Source: Streptomyces chrestomyceticus JCM 4735 (lineage in GTDB: Bacteria > Actinomycetota > Actinomycetes > Streptomycetales > Streptomycetaceae). Taken from it: a stretch of 64,000 bases of DNA. Location of the stretch: NCBI RefSeq assembly GCF_003865135.1, contig NZ_BHZC01000001.1, positions 3,348,001-3,412,000 of the forward strand, given 5' to 3'. Positions 18,403 to 25,289 of this stretch are shown one piece after another. A program made the position numbers and the translations under genes. Within the stretch, counting starts at the first letter, position 1. Each line of letters opens with the position of its first letter. Under the pieces are notes generated by a model that did no database searches, was not told the DNA's origin, and saw only the letters and a list, made by a program, of their open reading frames with translations.

Positions 18403-18872
18403 GTCGGTGGGTGCCTTTCGCAGCGGGACGTACCCGCGGAAGGCGGCGGCAGCAGGAGCGCGGTGAGGCGCGGGGCCGCCCCTGCGGACACGTTCGGGTG
18501 AGATACGTGGATACGCGGGGGACGCCCCGGCCCGGGGTCACAGGGCGCCGCGTCTCACGGCCCCGGGGTACGCGGGCCGTCGCGGCGCGCTTCCGCGCGG
18601 CCGGGGACGGGCCTCAGCGACACTGGATGTCGGCCACGGACTGCACGGACACGCCGATCAGCGCCAGCTCGAAAGCGGCGGGTGCGAAGGCGGTGGCAGG
18701 GCGCGGCATGGGAGGAGGATTTCCCGAATGTCCGTCCGATGGCAAAGGCGTACCGCGATGAGAGACGGGACGTCCCGCATGTCGGACAACTCCCGAGTCA
18801 GCGCCTCTCCGGGAAACCCCGGTGACGGCGCCCTCCGAAAGCCCTGCGGTCAGCCCCTCCGGGCGCCCGGTG
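18403..18872. other. leader/promoter region of the peptide ABC operon
   Basis: A 470-bp stretch between two leftward genes. It holds the possible leader peptide at 18614-18709 and, between that peptide and the binding-protein gene, strongly GC-rich inverted repeats (for example CCGCGCGGAAGCGCG on the minus strand near 18585) that could act as an attenuator. A plus-strand GGGAGGAGGA with ATG at 18728 opens a frame that runs into the DUF3152 gene with poor codon bias and was not accepted as a gene. Confidence 0.45.
18614..18709 (-). CDS. possible 31-residue Cys-Arg-ending leader peptide
   Basis: ATG at 18709 reads MPRPATAFAPAAFEL and ends VADIQCR followed by TGA. Many Streptomyces leader peptides ahead of sulfur- and nutrient-uptake operons end in Cys-Arg-stop, and this one lies about 210 bp upstream of an importer operon on the same strand. 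No Shine-Dalgarno sequence precedes the ATG, and internal GTG starts are possible. If real, ribosome stalling at the terminal Cys codon could control the operon. The call rests on position and C-terminus only. Confidence 0.35.
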   Translation of the reverse strand: MPRPATAFAPAAFELALIGVSVQSVADIQCR

Positions 18873-20660
18873 TCAGCGCCCTGCGGGAAACGGCCAGGCG
18901 TTGGGGCGGCAGGTCGCGCCGTCCGTCGTCAGGAACTTCGTCTGCTGCATCATCACCGGCGCCAGGGCGCCCTGCCGCTTACAGCTCTCGTGGTTGTGTC
19001 CGAGCCGGTGGCCCACCTCGTGGTTGATGAGCATCTGCCGGTACGCGTGCATCTGGTCCGGCCCGTACGTCTGGGCGCCCCGCGCCCACCGATACGCGTT
19101 GATCATGACCCGCTCGGTCGCCGCCGAGTCGCACGACACGTTGTCCTCGGTCGTGTCGAGCCCGGACTTGGCACACCACGCGGCGGTGGTCCCGGGGCTC
19201 GCCAGCGTGATGACGAAGTCGGCCTCGCCGGAGCCCACCCGCTCGAAGGTGCGCTGCCCGCCGTGCGCCCAGCTCCGGTCGTCGTTGAGGGTCTTGTGCA
19301 CCGCGTCGGCGAACAGTTCGCCGTCCAGGCCCATGCCGTCCTCCACGTCGACGCGGTAGCGCCACACCCTGCCGTGGCCCGGCGCCTTGGCATCGCCGCC
19401 GACCGGCTTGAACTGCCCGGAGGCCGTCAGCTTCGTGTCCAGCGGGTAGGCCTTCGCCATCTTCTCGTCGTACGTGACGGGGGCCGCCTGCTGCGTCGGG
19501 CGCGCGTTCGAGCGCGAGGCGGCATCGGAGCCGGCCGTCCGCTCCTTCCCGCTGAGCGCCTGCGCCTTGCCGTCGTCCTGCCGCTGGTCCGCGACCTGCC
19601 CGGCCACCACGACCGCGAGCACGGTCGTCACGGCCGCCGCGGCCACACCGGTGAAGGTACGACCCTTGGGGATCTTCTTGCGGGAGCTGAACTGGGGCCC
19701 CTGGGCTCCGAGTTCACCGGCGTCCGGAGTGACGTCCGGCGCGTCGGCCGGGCCGTCGCCCTCCCTCGGGAAGACCACCGACCGGCCGGTGTCACGCCCC
19801 GGCCCGGCCCGTCCGGACCGTCCGCCGCTCGCCGGGGACCCGGCCGCGAACACGTCGTCGTCCGCGTCCTCGGGACCGCCGGTGCGCTCCTTTCCGGATA
19901 CGGGCCGCGCCGCGAAGGCGTCGATGTACTCCTGCCGGGGCATGGGCACCCGGTCCTGCGGGACGAACGGTGATCCGACCGATCCCGTACCGGTGGAGGT
20001 CGGACCGAGGACGGGTCCGGCCTCGGCGTCAGGGGCGGGAGCAGCGGCAGAACCGGGGGCAGCGGCAGTGCCTTCAGCGCCGGGCGCGGGCCTGCTCGCG
20101 CCCTCGCCGCCGTCCTCGAACGGAGCGAACCCGTGCGCCGGGGTGGCCGGCGCGGGCTGCGGACGGCCGTCGCGCGGGCGCGGTACCCGGGGCGTGCCCT
20201 GCGCGGGCGTGTCCCGCGCAGGCGTTCCGTGCGCCGGCGCGCCGGGAGTGATGTCGCACGCGGGCGCGTTCTGCGCCGCCGCGGGGCGCGCGGACGGATG
20301 CTGGGGCGGCTCGGGGCGCGTGGGCGGATGCTGGGGCGTACGTTGCGCGGGTGTCTGCCACGGTGCGCCCTGCGCCGGTCCGTGCTCGGGCGTACGGTGC
20401 CCGGTCGCGTACCGGACCGCGCCCTGCGCGGGCTCGTCCCCCGGCGTGCGCTGCTGCTCGGCGCCGTCCGCCCGGGCGGCCTCGCCGCCGTCTGCGCCGT
20501 CCGGCCCCGGCTCGGCGCGGCGGCGCCTGCGGCCCGTACCCGGCCCGGGGACAGGTCCGGCGCCACCTGCCGCGCCGAGCCCGTCCGCCTCGCCCACCTC
20601 ACCTATTCCGGAGGTGTCACCGGCGGTTGCGGCCGGGCCCCGGCGGCTGTGACGTCCCAC
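18873..20660 (-). CDS. membrane-anchored DUF3152 protein with metzincin-like zinc motif
   Basis: 595 residues. The first 325 or so are cytosolic, rich in Pro, Ala, Gly and Thr and probably disordered. One membrane helix follows (about 335-356, VTTVLAVVVAGQV). The outer part of about 230 residues is the DUF3152 domain and contains HEVGHRLGHNH near residue 547, which matches the HExxHxxGxxH zinc-binding motif of metzincin proteases. Cysteines at CAKSGL, NVSCDSAA, HESCKRQ and GATCRPN could form disulfides. It starts with GTG at 20660. Peptidase activity is inferred from the motif alone. It lies 19 bp downstream of the alpha/beta hydrolase gene, in the same direction. Confidence 0.8.
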   Translation of the reverse strand: MGRHSRRGPAATAGDTSGIGEVGEADGLGAAGGAGPVPGPGTGRRRRRAEPGPDGADGGEAARADGAEQQRTPGDEPAQGAVRYATGHRTPEHGPAQGAPWQTPAQRTPQHPPTRPEPPQHPSARPAAAQNAPACDITPGAPAHGTPARDTPAQGTPRVPRPRDGRPQPAPATPAHGFAPFEDGGEGASRPAPGAEGTAAAPGSAAAPAPDAEAGPVLGPTSTGTGSVGSPFVPQDRVPMPRQEYIDAFAARPVSGKERTGGPEDADDDVFAAGSPASGGRSGRAGPGRDTGRSVVFPREGDGPADAPDVTPDAGELGAQGPQFSSRKKIPKGRTFTGVAAAAVTTVLAVVVAGQVADQRQDDGKAQALSGKERTAGSDAASRSNARPTQQAAPVTYDEKMAKAYPLDTKLTASGQFKPVGGDAKAPGHGRVWRYRVDVEDGMGLDGELFADAVHKTLNDDRSWAHGGQRTFERVGSGEADFVITLASPGTTAAWCAKSGLDTTEDNVSCDSAATERVMINAYRWARGAQTYGPDQMHAYRQMLINHEVGHRLGHNHESCKRQGALAPVMMQQTKFLTTDGATCRPNAWPFPAGR

Positions 20661-20679
20661 TCGGCCTGTCAGCTCCTAC

Positions 20680-21729
20680 TCACGTCCAGGACGCGCCACC
20701 GGCGGCGGACTCTCCCGCACCGGCGCTCCCGCCCGCACCGGCCGCGTCCCGCGCGGCCGCGTCGTCCAACAGCTCGCGGAAGGCCCGCGCCACCGTTTCC
20801 GGATACTCCATCATCGCCACGTGCCCCGCCTCCGGGAGCGTCAGCAGCCGGGAGGCGCGGAATGCGGCGGCCGCCCGGCGTGCCATACGGAAGGAGACCA
20901 GGCGGTCGCGCCCACCGTAGACGAGAAGCGTGGGTGCGAGCACCCGCTGCGCCTGCCGCCACAGATTGTGCTGCCCGCCGAGCGTGTACGCGTTGACGAT
21001 GCCCCGTGCCGAGCGCGTCATCACCTCCCAGAAGTAAGGGAGTTCGAGTCGCCGTGCGTATTCCTCCGCCGCGGCGGTGAAGCCGTCCGGGGTGACCAGG
21101 GCGGGATCGCCGTAACACAGCGCCAGCACCTCACGGGTGCGCCGCTCCGGCGTCCAGTCCCGCGTCAGCCTGCTGAACAGCCGGGTCATGCCGGGCACGG
21201 CGAGCAGTCCGGTCGGCACCGCGGAAAGCTGCGGACGCAGCTCCGGCAGCGCGGGCGAGATCAGCGTCAGCGTCCGCACCAGGTCCGGACGGACCGCCGC
21301 CACCCGCGTCACCGCCGCGCCGCCCATGGAGTTCCCGAACAGGTGCACCGGCCCGCGGCCGCTCGCGTCCAGATGGCGGATGACCGCCCGCGCCTGCGCG
21401 GAGACGGAGTAGTCACCGTCGTCCGGCGGCGGGGAGTCACCGAATCCGGGGAGGTCCAGCGCCTCGCCGTCGACCTGGCCGGCGAGCAGCGGCATCAGCG
21501 CGGACCAGTTCTGGGAGGAGCCGCCGAGGCCGTGGACGTACAGCGCGGGCGGCAGCCCGGCCCGCTCGCCAGGCACGCCCCGCACGCTCATCGTCAGGCC
21601 CGGCAGGCTCACGGAACGCACCGTCTCCCCCGGACCGACGCGCGACGGACGGCCCGCCGGGGGCACCGGGAGAACGGCGCGGGTGTCCGGCGACGCGTCC
21701 GGCGATCCGGTCGGCTCCGTCGAAGGCAT
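20680..21729 (-). CDS. alpha/beta-hydrolase
   Basis: 349 residues. A 35-residue Pro-rich head is followed by a classical alpha/beta-hydrolase core: oxyanion segment PALYVHGLGGSSQNW, nucleophile elbow GNSMGG near residue 130 (Ser), catalytic Asp in LLVYGGRDRLVS and catalytic His in EAGHVAMMEYPE. The substrate is unknown; esters or lactones are typical. The C-terminal Gly/Ala/Ser tail is low-complexity. The start at 21729 is the first ATG in a leader of acidic and Pro residues. It is probably co-transcribed with the DUF3152 gene. Confidence 0.88.
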   Translation of the reverse strand: MPSTEPTGSPDASPDTRAVLPVPPAGRPSRVGPGETVRSVSLPGLTMSVRGVPGERAGLPPALYVHGLGGSSQNWSALMPLLAGQVDGEALDLPGFGDSPPPDDGDYSVSAQARAVIRHLDASGRGPVHLFGNSMGGAAVTRVAAVRPDLVRTLTLISPALPELRPQLSAVPTGLLAVPGMTRLFSRLTRDWTPERRTREVLALCYGDPALVTPDGFTAAAEEYARRLELPYFWEVMTRSARGIVNAYTLGGQHNLWRQAQRVLAPTLLVYGGRDRLVSFRMARRAAAAFRASRLLTLPEAGHVAMMEYPETVARAFRELLDDAAARDAAGAGGSAGAGESAAGGASWT

Positions 21730-21903
21730 GGGGTCGATGTTACGAGACGATCACGCCGCCGATCGTGTGTTCGCGCTCACACACCGCATCGCATTTCGGA
21801 ACCCGCTCTCTTAGGCTCGGGCAGGAAGGGCACCCGTATGACGAGCGCTCGCGTGCGGACGCTCACCCTGGCCTCCGGAGGACGTGAGAGAAAGGGAGCC
21901 ACC

Positions 21904-22122
21904 ATGCCCGTCGACCCGACCGACCCGGACACCTTCGAGGACGAGGCGGACCCCTCGGAATTCGACGTCGAAGCGCCCGAGGCCGACGCCGCGGAGCAGC
22001 ACGCGGACCTCGCGCCGCGCCACGACGAGCCGCTGAACGGCATCGATCCGTCCGCCGCGAACGAGGCGGACGTCGCCGAACAGGCCCGCGTCGTGGATCT
22101 CGACGAAGACGATTACCGATGA
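21904..22122 (+). CDS. small acidic hypothetical protein
   Basis: 72 residues, very rich in Asp, Glu and Ala (it begins MPVDPTDPDTFEDEADPSE and ends VVDLDEDDYR). A clear AAGGGAG ribosome-binding site precedes the ATG, and third codon positions are strongly GC. No domain is recognisable; the charge suggests a disordered protein or a mimic of an acidic partner. It is transcribed divergently from the hydrolase and lies 148 bp before the TetR gene. Confidence 0.75.
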   Translation: MPVDPTDPDTFEDEADPSEFDVEAPEADAAEQHADLAPRHDEPLNGIDPSAANEADVAEQARVVDLDEDDYR

Positions 22123-22270
22123 CCTGGGGCCATATGTCGGCTTCCCACAGTCTTCGGCAACAGATTTTCTCGCCCGTGACCACGCACGACCGGGTTACCC
22201 AAAAGTACGATGGCGGACGCGGTGCACCGCTGTGCGTGCGCCGCGGACGGAACGACACCTGGGAGGCAGC

Positions 22271-22912
22271 GTGAGCGCCATCGAGCAGACCGAGGCGGCA
22301 CGCCCGAGGGGCACGCGCCTGCCACGCCGGGCCCGGCGCAACCAGCTCCTGGGCGCGGCCCAGGAGGTCTTCGTGGCGCAGGGTTACCACGCGGCCGCGA
22401 TGGACGACATCGCCGAGCGCGCCGGCGTCAGCAAGCCCGTGCTCTACCAGCACTTCCCGGGCAAGCTCGACCTCTACCTGGCCCTGCTGGACCAGCACTG
22501 CGAGGCGCTGCTGCAGTCGGTGCGCACCGCGCTCGCCTCGACGACCGACAACAAGCAGCGCGTCGCCGCGACGATGGACGCCTACTTCGCGTACGTCGAG
22601 GACCCGGGCGGCGCCTTCCGGCTGGTCTTCGAGTCCGACCTGACCAACGAGCCCGCCGTGCGCGAGCGGGTGGACAAGGTCTCCCTGGAGTGCGCCGAGG
22701 CGATCAGCGAGGTCATCGCCGAGGACACCGGTCTGTCCAAGGACGAGTCGATGCTGCTGGCCGTCGGGCTGGGCGGTGTCTCGCAGGTCGTGGCGCGCTA
22801 CTGGCTCTCCTCCGAGAGCACCGTGCCGCGCGAGACGGCCGTGCAGTTGCTGACCTCGCTGGCCTGGAAGGGCATCGCGGGCTTCCCGCTGCACGGCTCC
22901 GAGGGGCAGTGA
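22271..22912 (+). CDS. TetR-family transcriptional regulator
   Basis: 213 residues. The N-terminal helix-turn-helix covers about residues 20-65 (QLLGAAQEVFVAQGYHAAA, MDDIAERAGVSKPVLYQHFP). The C-terminal ligand-binding domain is helical. I chose the GTG at 22271 because GGGAGGC lies at the right distance; an upstream ATG at 22232 would add 13 residues without a ribosome-binding site. The ligand and targets are unknown. AccR-type and other lipid-related regulators share this HTH wording, but I cannot assign one. Confidence 0.9.
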   Translation: MSAIEQTEAARPRGTRLPRRARRNQLLGAAQEVFVAQGYHAAAMDDIAERAGVSKPVLYQHFPGKLDLYLALLDQHCEALLQSVRTALASTTDNKQRVAATMDAYFAYVEDPGGAFRLVFESDLTNEPAVRERVDKVSLECAEAISEVIAEDTGLSKDESMLLAVGLGGVSQVVARYWLSSESTVPRETAVQLLTSLAWKGIAGFPLHGSEGQ

Positions 22913-23213
22913 GCCGTACCGTCGGGTGCTGACCCGTACCGCCGGACCGCGGGCCGGACCGCCGCCGCGCTGTGAGCCGTACCACCGGACGCCGAGCCGT
23001 ACCGCGGGTCCGGGCGGCGGGTGACGGCAGGCCCGCCCTGTCACGCCCGTACTCCCGCATGCCCACGTCCCTCCCCTGTTCGCTGCGGGCGTGCTCCGCG
23101 GCGCCCTGTCCGTCCGCTCACCGGGCTAATGTGTGCTGCGTACGGCGCGGATTGCCGCGCACCTGCCCCGTGGCCTCGCCAGGGGGCACCGAGACCGTCG
23201 GAGGGACAAAGCC
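22913..23213. other. intergenic region with short degenerate repeats
   Basis: About 300 bp between the TetR gene and the DUF3107 gene. The left 80 bp repeats GAGCCGTACC or GACCCGTACC several times, with variable CGCCGGAC joints. The right part should hold the DUF3107 promoter. A GGGCTAATGTGTGC stretch near 23122 contains a plausible -10-like TAATGT. No gene is supported. Confidence 0.45.
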
Positions 23214-23441
23214 GTGGAGGTCAAGATCGGCGTGCAGCACGCGCCCCGCGAGATCGTTCTGGAGAGCGGGCAGACCGCCGAGGACGTCGAGCGAGCGGTG
23301 GCGGACGCACTGGGCGGCAAGTCGCAGCTCCTGAGCCTGGTGGACGATCACGGCCGCAAGGTCCTGGTCCCGGCGGACCGGCTGGCCTATGTGGAGATCG
23401 GCGAGCAGACCGTCCGCAAGGTCGGCTTCGGCGCGCTGTAG
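23214..23441 (+). CDS. DUF3107 family small protein
   Basis: 75 residues beginning with GTG at 23214 after a strong GGAGGG ribosome-binding site. The sequence (VEVKIGVQHAPREIVLESGQ and LVPADRLAYVEIGEQ) matches the actinobacteria-specific DUF3107 family, whose function is unknown. It is small, soluble and compact, without cysteines. A strong terminator follows 42 bp downstream, so it is probably its own transcript. Confidence 0.88.
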   Translation: MEVKIGVQHAPREIVLESGQTAEDVERAVADALGGKSQLLSLVDDHGRKVLVPADRLAYVEIGEQTVRKVGFGAL

Positions 23442-23483
23442 CCGGCCGCGGGCCCCTGGACGGGCCCGCGCGCACCCGTCACG

Positions 23484-23521
23484 AGCGGCGGCCCGGAGAG
23501 ATCGTTCTCCGGGCCGCCGCT
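23484..23521 (+). terminator. hairpin terminator after the DUF3107 gene
   Basis: Perfect 16-bp inverted repeat AGCGGCGGCCCGGAGA / TCTCCGGGCCGCCGCT with a 6-nt loop, followed by a short T-containing tail (TCGCTGT). Confidence 0.82.
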
Positions 23522-23644
23522 TCGCTGTCCGGACCACTCGGGACTGGGTGCGCCGACGAGGGTTGCGGCGCATTCTCCCTGGGTACGACCGCCTACGACC
23601 GATTTGTGTCGTCCAACCGGTCGTAACCGCGGGAGGGATAAACC

Positions 23645-23914
23645 ATGGTCTGGGAAGCTCTCGGCTCCGTGATCGTCGGACTCGCCATCGCACTGGCCGC
23701 CACGCGCCGGCTGCCGGGCCGGTTCCCCGCACGCACCCTGACGCTGGCGACGGGCCCCGCCGCGGCCCTCCTCGGCGCCTTTCTCGCCCACTCGATCCTG
23801 GGCCCCGGCCATTTCTTCCAGACGCTGCTGGCCGCCGCCTGCCTGGGCGCGGCCATGCTCTCGCTGCTGATCCGGCCCGCACACCGGCTGTCGCCCCTGC
23901 GCTCGGGGGTGTGA
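23645..23914 (+). CDS. small integral membrane protein
   Basis: 89 residues with three predicted membrane helices (VIVGLAIALAA, LTLATGPAAALLGAFLAHSIL, LLAAACLGAAMLSLLI). It begins MVWEALGSVIVG after a GGGAGGGA ribosome-binding site. Proteins of this size and pattern are common hypothetical membrane proteins of Streptomyces; no function is known to me. A terminator follows. Confidence 0.78.
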   Translation: MVWEALGSVIVGLAIALAATRRLPGRFPARTLTLATGPAAALLGAFLAHSILGPGHFFQTLLAAACLGAAMLSLLIRPAHRLSPLRSGV

Positions 23915-23994
23915 CCCAGGGCGGGCTTCCGGGCCCGCCCGGCCGGGCGCGGGGGCGACGGAGCCGCGGCTCCCCGAGATTTCTGCGGATTTTC

Positions 23995-24034
23995 ACGCCG
24001 GAGGGGCTGGACAGGTGTCCAGCCCCTCCGGCGT
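23995..24034. terminator. bidirectional hairpin terminator
   Basis: Perfect 18-bp stem (ACGCCGGAGGGGCTGGAC / GTCCAGCCCCTCCGGCGT) with a 4-nt loop. It lies between the convergent small membrane-protein gene and the ferritin-like gene and is among the strongest hairpins in the window. Confidence 0.88.
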
Positions 24035-24161
24035 CGGTACGACGGGGCGCCGAGCCCGGGGCCGCCCGCCGACGGCGGGCCGCACATCGGTCAACGGGGC
24101 GGTGCAGGGCTCACCCGCCCGCCCCCTGCCGCTCTCGTCCGCTCCTGCCCGCTCTCGTCCG

Positions 24162-24908
24162 CTACGCGGCCAGCCCCAGCGCGGCCATCCGCTTCGTGTG
24201 CGCCTCGGTGATCCGCGAGAACATCCGGCCGACCTCCGCGAGGTCGAACCCGTCGGCCACGCCGCCCACCAGCATCGTCGACAGCGAGTCCCGGTCGGCC
24301 ACGACCCGCTGCGCCTGGGACAGCGCCTCGCCCATCAGCCGCCGGGCCCACAGCGCGAGCCGCCCGCCGACGCGCGGGTCGGCGTCGATCGCGGCCCGTA
24401 CCTTCTCGACGGCGAACGTCGCGTGCCCGGTGTCGTCGAGGACGCCGAGGACCAGGTCCCGGGTGTCGGAGTCGAGCCGGGCCGCCACCTCGCGGTAGAA
24501 GTCACTGGCGATCGAGTCGCCGACGTACGCCTTGACCAGGCCCTCCAGCCAGTCCGACGGGGCGGTCTGCCGGTGGAACTCGTCCAGCGCCGCCGCGAAC
24601 GGCTCCATCGCCTCGTTCGGCTCCGCCTCGATGTGCGCGAGGCGGTCCCGCAGCCGCTCGAAGTGATGGAATTCGGCCGACGCCATCTTGGCCAGCTCCG
24701 CCTTGTCGTCCATCGTCGGCGCCAGCTTCGCGTCCTCCGCGAGGCGCTCGAAGGCGGACAGCTCGCCGTAGGCGAGGGCGCCCAGCAGGTCGATCACCGC
24801 GGCCCGGTACTGCGGCTCCGCGGAGGCCGCGGCCCAGTCCTGAGCGGCGATCCCGGTGTGTTCTCGGTCATCTTCGGCGGTGTGCGCAGCGTTGTCAGGC
24901 GTCTCCAT
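24162..24908 (-). CDS. ferritin-like fold protein (MiaE-like)
   Basis: 248 residues, all helical. Paired carboxylate/histidine motifs of a ferritin-type di-iron site are visible: ALAYGELSAFERLAEDA, ASAEFHHFERL, then DSIASDFYREVA and DDTGHATFAVEKV. This is the actinobacterial family annotated as ferritin-like or tRNA-hydroxylase (MiaE)-like. Whether it hydroxylates tRNA or oxidises another substrate is not known. It is divergent from the DEAD-box helicase gene, as often in actinobacteria. The ATG at 24908 begins METPDNAAH. Confidence 0.85.
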   Translation of the reverse strand: METPDNAAHTAEDDREHTGIAAQDWAAASAEPQYRAAVIDLLGALAYGELSAFERLAEDAKLAPTMDDKAELAKMASAEFHHFERLRDRLAHIEAEPNEAMEPFAAALDEFHRQTAPSDWLEGLVKAYVGDSIASDFYREVAARLDSDTRDLVLGVLDDTGHATFAVEKVRAAIDADPRVGGRLALWARRLMGEALSQAQRVVADRDSLSTMLVGGVADGFDLAEVGRMFSRITEAHTKRMAALGLAA

Positions 24909-25289
24909 GAAGCGCACAATAGCCCGCTGCGCAACCGGGGTAAGTGGCTGGTCAGCCACTCCCGTCCCACCCGACCGAACGATTGCCCGGACACACGTCT
25001 GGCTATCCGGGGTATGGTGGTAATGCGCCCGCCGAGTATCGGCGGGTTGTTCCACGCATGCGGATGCCCGGTCGGTGGCCCGATCGGCTCCAACCCGACC
25101 GCCCTCTTTCGCGGCGCGTACGAGACGTACGCACAGCGGGAGGGACACCGCTCGCGGTATGAGTGCTTGAGCGAAGGCAGTGGTCCCGCGCCCGTCCGGC
25201 CGATCGAGGCCGACCCGTACGAAACCGTGCGAGGGCGCGGTACGACCCCTTGGCCGCCTCCTGCCGCGTCTCACAGAAGAGGCAAGATT
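24909..25289 (+). promoter_or_regulatory. long leader of the DEAD-box helicase gene
   Basis: About 380 bp between divergent genes. The right part would form a leader of up to 250 nt for the helicase. It contains the terminator-like hairpin at 25028-25046 and a GCGTACGAGACGTACGC palindrome near 25117-25133. Cold-shock and autoregulated RNA-helicase genes often have long structured leaders; that this one is regulatory is inference. I cannot place the promoter with certainty. Confidence 0.45.
25028..25046 (+). terminator. attenuator-like hairpin in the helicase leader
   Basis: Perfect 8-bp stem CCCGCCGA / TCGGCGGG with a 3-nt loop, followed at once by TTGTT. It looks like a small intrinsic terminator about 240 bp upstream of the helicase start, on the same strand. 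Confidence 0.5.

Noticed and set aside
18728..19027. Plus-strand ORF with a perfect GGAGGAGG ribosome-binding site
   Set aside because: Codon bias is poor, and it runs into the DUF3152 gene on the other strand. The purine-rich tract is probably chance.
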